Source: Holophagae bacterium
GTDB lineage: Bacteria > Acidobacteriota > Thermoanaerobaculia > Thermoanaerobaculales > Sulfomarinibacteraceae
Assembly: GCA_030609785.1 (NCBI GenBank)
Contig: JAUWTC010000071.1
Span: 1-8,953, forward strand
DNA length: 8,953 nt
Direction of reading: 5' to 3'
Under the pieces are notes generated by a model. It was not told where the DNA came from. It ran no database searches and saw only the letters and a program-made list of their open reading frames with translations. Positions 6,270 to 8,953 of the stretch are shown here, in pieces (positions within the stretch are counted from its first letter, which is position 1; every line of letters starts with the position of its first letter). A program made the position numbers and the translations under genes.

Positions 6270-6349
6270 CCTTCCCTTTTTGTGCCTCTTCGTGCCTTTT
6301 TGTGGCTGCTCTCTTTGCACTTCCTTTGCGCTCTTCGCGTCTTTGCGGT
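6270..6349. repeat. Degenerate CGCAAAG/CACGAAG tandem tract downstream of folD
   Basis: Read on the minus strand, the stretch right after the folD stop is a chain of similar 8-11 base units: CGCAAAGA, CGCGAAGAG, CGCAAAGGAAG, TGCAAAGAGAG, then CACAAAAAGG, CACGAAGAGG, CACAAAAAGG. Strand asymmetry is strong, purine-rich on minus. It resembles a repeat type scattered in intergenic regions of many environmental bacteria. It abuts the folD stop codon. Confidence 0.75.
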
Positions 6350-7285
6350 TCACTGGTCTTCCTGTCCCTGCCGTCGCAGCCGTGCCGCCCGCACGGTATT
6401 GGCCATCAGCATGGCGATGGTCAGAGGCCCGACGCCCCCGGGAACGGGAGTGATCCGGCCGGCCTTGGGGGCGACGGCTTCGAAATCGACGTCGCCCGAG
6501 AGCACGGCGCCTCGCTTTTGGAAAGCGGCCATCTTCTTGGCGTTGCCGGAGTACAGCCGTTCGACCGTCGCCCGGTCCGTGACGCGGTGCATGCCAACGT
6601 CGACGACGATGGCGCCCTCTCGTACGTGGTCGGCGCCCAGCAGGCCGAGGACACCCACGGCGGCGATCAAGATGTCGGCTTCACGGGTGACGCCTGCGAG
6701 ATCCCGGGTTCTGGAATGACAGACGGTGACGGTCGCGTGGGCGTGCAACAGCAGCATGGCCATCGGTTTGCCGACGATGTCCGAGCGACCGACGACGACG
6801 GCCCTCTTGCCCTGGATCTCGATCTTCTCTCGCCGCAGCATCTCCATCACACCGGAGGGGGTGCAGGGAACGAGCCGGGGCCGCCCCTGCTGCAGCAAGC
6901 CGACGTTTGAGGTATGGAAGCCATCGACGTCCTTGCGTGGATCGATCAGTTCGAGAACTCGGTGGACATCGAGGTCTCCGGGAAGGGGCAATTGGACCAG
7001 GATGCCGTCGATTTCGTCGTCCGAGTTAAGGGTGTCGATCAGCGCTTCCAGCTGAGCCTGGGGGGTGTCAGCCGGTAGGATATGGGTCTTCGAGATCATG
7101 CCGAGTTCGCCGCAGGTCTTGGCCTTGGAACCGACGTAGACCTTGGATGCAGGATCTTCCCCGACCAGCACGACGTCGAGTCGTGGACGCATCCCGGCAC
7201 GAATCAGCGCCTCGACTTCTCCTGCTACATCTTCCCTGATTCCGGCGGCGACGGTACTGCCCTTCAAGAGCTTGCTGTCATCCAT
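6350..7285 (-). CDS. folD: Bifunctional methylenetetrahydrofolate dehydrogenase / methenyltetrahydrofolate cyclohydrolase
   Basis: Converts 5,10-methylene-THF to 10-formyl-THF via methenyl-THF, with NAD(P), in cytoplasmic one-carbon metabolism. It is 311 residues, slightly longer than usual. The catalytic YVGSK has Tyr50 and Lys54. GILVQLPLP (94-102), [10 protein letters not shown] (115-124) and [11 protein letters not shown] (140-150) are conserved. The Rossmann part has [17 protein letters not shown], and the end has GDVDF and [16 protein letters not shown]. About 20 additional residues (roughly 236-261, rich in Lys and Arg) sit between VDVG and GDVDF, where most FolD proteins have a short link. 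The frame is open upstream to 7462, but the ATG at 7285 has AAGGAG 5 bases before it (plus strand 7291-7296) and fits the family. It overlaps the end of ubiE by 8 bases, implying coupled translation. Confidence 0.96.
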   Translation of the reverse strand: MDDSKLLKGSTVAAGIREDVAGEVEALIRAGMRPRLDVVLVGEDPASKVYVGSKAKTCGELGMISKTHILPADTPQAQLEALIDTLNSDDEIDGILVQLPLPGDLDVHRVLELIDPRKDVDGFHTSNVGLLQQGRPRLVPCTPSGVMEMLRREKIEIQGKRAVVVGRSDIVGKPMAMLLLHAHATVTVCHSRTRDLAGVTREADILIAAVGVLGLLGADHVREGAIVVDVGMHRVTDRATVERLYSGNAKKMAAFQKRGAVLSGDVDFEAVAPKAGRITPVPGGVGPLTIAMLMANTVRAARLRRQGQEDQ

Positions 7286-7985
7286 TGGCACTCCTTCGTC
7301 CCTGGTAAACCGAGGCAACGCCTCCGGTAACGGGCCGCGCAGAAACCTCTTCCAATCCGACTGACTCGAGGAGGCAAACCATGCGCCCTCCTTGGGGAAA
7401 CTCAGCAACCGACTGCGGCAGGTAGTTGTAGGCCTCGGAATCGCCGGAGAGCCACCGGCCAAGGCGGGGCGGAACGGTGCGGACCCACCCCCGCATCAGG
7501 GGGCCGAAGAAACCGGAGGGCCTGGAAAACTCGAGGATCAACAACACGCCGCCCGGTCGCAGGACCCGAATCAGTTCCCGCAGTCCCTGTTCCAGGTTCT
7601 CGAAATTCCGGACGCCGAAGGCGACGGTAACGACGTCGACACAGCCCCCAGCCACCGGCAGCATCAAGGCGTCCCCGGCAAACAGCGGCAGGGACCGGTT
7701 CCCATCGAGGGCCTTGCGCCGAGCCAGAGCCAACATCGGCAGACAGAAGTCGGTACCGACGGTCTCGGAACCCGGATCGAAACCCAGGGCGACATCACCG
7801 GTGCCGGTGCAGACATCCAGGGTCAGCCGGGGCTCGGCCATCGCTACCCTCCGAGCAAGAAGCCGACGCCAGCTGCGGTCCTGACCCAGCGACAAAACCC
7901 GATTGAGCAGATCGTAGCGATGGGCGATTCTGCCAAACATGCCGCGGATCTCGGCGCCCCTCTTCGATCGCAGTTCGTCACGCAC
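7278..7985 (-). CDS. ubiE: UbiE/MenG C-methyltransferase of quinone biosynthesis
   Basis: SAM-dependent C-methylation of demethylmenaquinone, and in some bacteria of the ubiquinone precursor. With no other quinone gene in view, the substrate cannot be fixed. The family signature [14 protein letters not shown] at residues 16-29 is followed by [12 protein letters not shown] motif I is [12 protein letters not shown] (56-67), then [18 protein letters not shown] (121-130), [15 protein letters not shown] (142-156), and YLPQSV with a following FP. The 235 residues match the family. The GTG at 7985 is the only possible start: an in-frame TAA lies four codons upstream and the first Met is inside the signature. 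No Shine-Dalgarno sequence precedes the GTG, which suggests a leaderless or weakly translated message. folD overlaps its end by 8 bases. Confidence 0.94.
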   Translation of the reverse strand: MRDELRSKRGAEIRGMFGRIAHRYDLLNRVLSLGQDRSWRRLLARRVAMAEPRLTLDVCTGTGDVALGFDPGSETVGTDFCLPMLALARRKALDGNRSLPLFAGDALMLPVAGGCVDVVTVAFGVRNFENLEQGLRELIRVLRPGGVLLILEFSRPSGFFGPLMRGWVRTVPPRLGRWLSGDSEAYNYLPQSVAEFPQGGRMVCLLESVGLEEVSARPVTGGVASVYQGRRSANG

Positions 7986-7991
7986 GGGCGG

Positions 7992-8000
7992 AGGTTAGCA
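7992..8000 (-). promoter_or_regulatory. Possible -10 box for a leaderless ubiE message
   Basis: On the minus strand an extended -10 type sequence, TGCTAACCT, ends 6 bases before the ubiE GTG, so transcription would start at or next to the start codon. This agrees with the lack of a ribosome binding site. No good -35 box is visible, and the match is short. Confidence 0.25.
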
Positions 8001-8078
8001 CGAGCACCCAAGCCCGGCCTTCGGTGGCGCATCGAGGCTTGCACAAAACCCAGAATTGCCGACCGCCCCCGCTCGGAC

Positions 8079-8137
8079 CGTTTTCCGGAGGGGCAACGAC
8101 TTTTCGAATGGAAGGGGAACCGCCCCTCCGTAAAACG
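8079..8137. repeat. 59-base inverted repeat, 16-base arms
   Basis: CGTTTTCCGGAGGGGC (8079-8094) pairs with GCCCCTCCGTAAAACG (8122-8137) at 15 of 16 positions around a 27-base loop. The tetramer GACC occurs at both edges (8076-8079 and 8137-8140), partly overlapping the arms. This could be a minimal target duplication or chance. No U run follows, so it is not a classical terminator. Confidence 0.75.
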
Positions 8138-8195
8138 ACCTCGGCGGCCTAATGCCCCCAGCCGACACTCGTTCGCTGAGGTGGTCGCCGAGCGT

Positions 8196-8291
8196 TGCCC
8201 GGTAAGGCTTTCTTCGCAACCACGGCTCGACCGAAAGACCTGTCCGGTGAAGAAAGCCGTACCCGGCACGCGCCGTCCGAGAGGGGCGCTC
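8196..8291 (-). repeat. Dispersed hairpin element, copy 2
   Basis: TGCCCGGTAAGGCTTTCTTC (8196-8215) pairs with GAAGAAAGCCGTACCCGGCA (8249-8268) at 18 of 20 positions around a 33-base loop. The extension to 8291 (GGCACGCGCCGTC, then GGGGCGCTC) closely matches that of copy 1 (GGCACGCCCCGTC, then GGCGCTC, 5351-5376). On the minus strand it begins 3 bases after the small membrane-protein gene ends, in the same orientation as copy 1 behind coaE. On the plus strand the end GCGCC/GGCGC plus TCTTTT could be a weak terminator. Confidence 0.65.
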
Positions 8292-8294
8292 TTT

Positions 8295-8645
8295 TCATTT
8301 GCCTATCCGTTTCCCCACGAACCAAATGGTACCCAACAATACCAACAGGATGATGAAGACTATTCGGGTGACAGAATCCACTATGGCAAAGTATACGACC
8401 AAACCAACAACGAACGCCGAGGTGATGGCACTGACAATATCGAAGCCGCGGGAGATACTATCAACCGATCGATCGAACGCCTCATGCATGTCACCCTCAG
8501 GGTCGAATCCCTGTTTTGGGCCAGAGGGGTCGCGAAGCGCCTCCTTGTAATGGTCGACTGGACGGCGCTTTCTCGCACGAATCAAGAAATAGAGAAGCGC
8601 CCCAACCAGCGATAACGCTCCAGAACCAAGTGCCGTTGAATCCAC
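8295..8645 (-). CDS. Small membrane protein of unknown function
   Basis: I do not recognise this 116-residue protein. It has a hydrophobic helix at about 8-23 followed by a basic RARKRR patch, a hydrophilic, mostly acidic middle (about 30-70, including a DPSGPKQGFDPEGDMHEAF stretch), and two hydrophobic helices (about 75-91 and 94-110) ending in GKRIGK. By the positive-inside rule the basic patch and C-terminus should be cytoplasmic. The GTG at 8645 is the first possible start, in the same frame as rdgB and 6 bases after its TAG stop. The next Met (residue 53) would remove the first helix. No strong ribosome binding site is visible, so translation may depend on coupling to rdgB. The coding strand is less GC-rich than its neighbours (for example 8341-8400). 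Confidence 0.7.
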   Translation of the reverse strand: MDSTALGSGALSLVGALLYFLIRARKRRPVDHYKEALRDPSGPKQGFDPEGDMHEAFDRSVDSISRGFDIVSAITSAFVVGLVVYFAIVDSVTRIVFIILLVLLGTIWFVGKRIGK

Positions 8646-8651
8646 CTGGGC

Positions 8652-8953
8652 CTAGCCCAACGTTCTTCGAAGGTCTTCGAGGGCCAAGCGGCGGTGGGAG
8701 ATGCGGTTTTTCTCGGGCGTCTCCATCTCGGCGTACGTTTTGCCCCCGCCGCTTGAAGGGATGAAGACACTGTCCCAGCCAAAGCCCCGGTGGCCTCGGG
8801 GTCGGGTCGCAATCTGCCCTTCGACGACACCCAGACCGAAGAGCTCTTCGGTTCCGTCGGCGGCACAGGCCATACAACGAACGACGGCCCTGCGCTCGGC
8901 GAAGGCATCGGCCAGTTTGCAAATACCGTCCGGCCCTACCGAGGCCAACAGCC
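8652..8953 (-). CDS. rdgB: RdgB/HAM1 non-canonical purine NTP pyrophosphatase, C-terminal part
   Basis: Hydrolyses dITP, XTP and related deaminated purine nucleotides to monophosphates, keeping them out of DNA and RNA. Only the last 100 or so codons are in the window; the 5' end lies beyond the right edge. The family hallmark is clear: GHRGFGWDSVFIPS (normally GxGFGYDPxF), then KTYAEM, and EKNRISHRRLALEDL with the conserved SHR and the lysine before it. The TAG stop (8652-8654) lies in the loop of a small perfect hairpin (TGGGC-TAG-GCCCA on the minus strand), and the next gene starts 6 bases later in the same frame. Confidence 0.93.
   Translation of the reverse strand, partial: LLASVGPDGICKLADAFAERRAVVRCMACAADGTEELFGLGVVEGQIATRPRGHRGFGWDSVFIPSSGGGKTYAEMETPEKNRISHRRLALEDLRRTLG

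Larger units (their letters stand above)
7986..8294. other. Gene-free stretch of about 310 bases with inverted repeats
   Basis: Between the small membrane-protein gene and ubiE I see no convincing gene and no recognisable RNA family (signal recognition particle RNA, tmRNA, RNase P RNA and 6S RNA were considered). The open frames across it lack any family motif and are antisense or out of phase with the neighbours. It contains an inverted repeat at 8079-8137, a weaker 7-base stem (CTCGGCG at 8140-8146 with CGCCGAG at 8186-8192) and the hairpin element at 8196-8291. Read on the minus strand it is both the 3' region of the small gene and the region upstream of ubiE. Confidence 0.6.

Noticed and set aside
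5813..6910. A 365-codon plus-strand open frame
   Set aside because: It runs antisense across coaE, the repeat-filled gap and folD. The opposite-strand genes have full catalytic motifs, so this is a shadow.
7286..7462. N-terminal extension of folD by 59 codons
   Set aside because: It overlaps ubiE, is not part of the FolD fold, and the ATG at 7285 has an excellent ribosome binding site.
7392..8615. A 407-codon plus-strand open frame
   Set aside because: It is antisense to ubiE and to the small membrane-protein gene, spans the repeat region, and its translation has no family motifs and low-complexity composition. Long antisense frames are normal in GC-rich DNA.

Overview
The window is chromosomal DNA from a GC-rich bacterium. 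Housekeeping genes dominate: glycolysis, protein secretion, CoA synthesis, one-carbon metabolism, quinone methylation and nucleotide-pool cleaning. I cannot name the organism. The order pgk-tpiA-secG-tRNA-Leu, a UbiE/MenG methyltransferase and intergenic repeats of a type often seen in environmental genomes fit a proteobacterium-like lineage, perhaps one of the former Deltaproteobacteria, but this is a weak inference.

Left part, plus strand (1-1800): the end of pgk, then tpiA, secG and a tRNA-Leu(GAG), tightly packed and closed by a strong palindromic terminator at about 1771-1800. That terminator also faces the convergent minus-strand genes.

Middle, minus strand, read right to left (5240 down to 1886): a sigma70-like promoter, a Phd/YefM-type antitoxin, a RelE/ParE-type toxin, a 518-residue polytopic membrane protein resembling GT-C glycosyltransferases, and dinB (DNA polymerase IV). 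The first three genes overlap by 4 bases each (ATGA, then GTGA), and dinB starts 9 bases after the membrane gene stops. The mutagenic polymerase may therefore be transcribed at least partly from the toxin-antitoxin promoter. This is the most interesting gene arrangement here.

Right part, minus strand (8953 down to 5468): the end of an RdgB/HAM1-type NTP pyrophosphatase gene, a small unknown membrane protein, a gene-free stretch of about 310 bases, ubiE/menG overlapping folD, a repeat-filled gap, and coaE.

The intergenic gaps are unusually rich in structure. Two elements of about 95 bases (5281-5376 and 8196-8291) share an architecture: imperfect inverted repeats making a hairpin of about 74 bases, plus a similar extension of about 22 bases. 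Both lie just downstream of a minus-strand gene, in the same orientation, and look like members of one dispersed family. A separate 16-base inverted repeat lies at 8079-8137. The folD-coaE gap holds a heptamer tandem repeat, a GC-rich hairpin and a CGCAAAG-type repeat tract.
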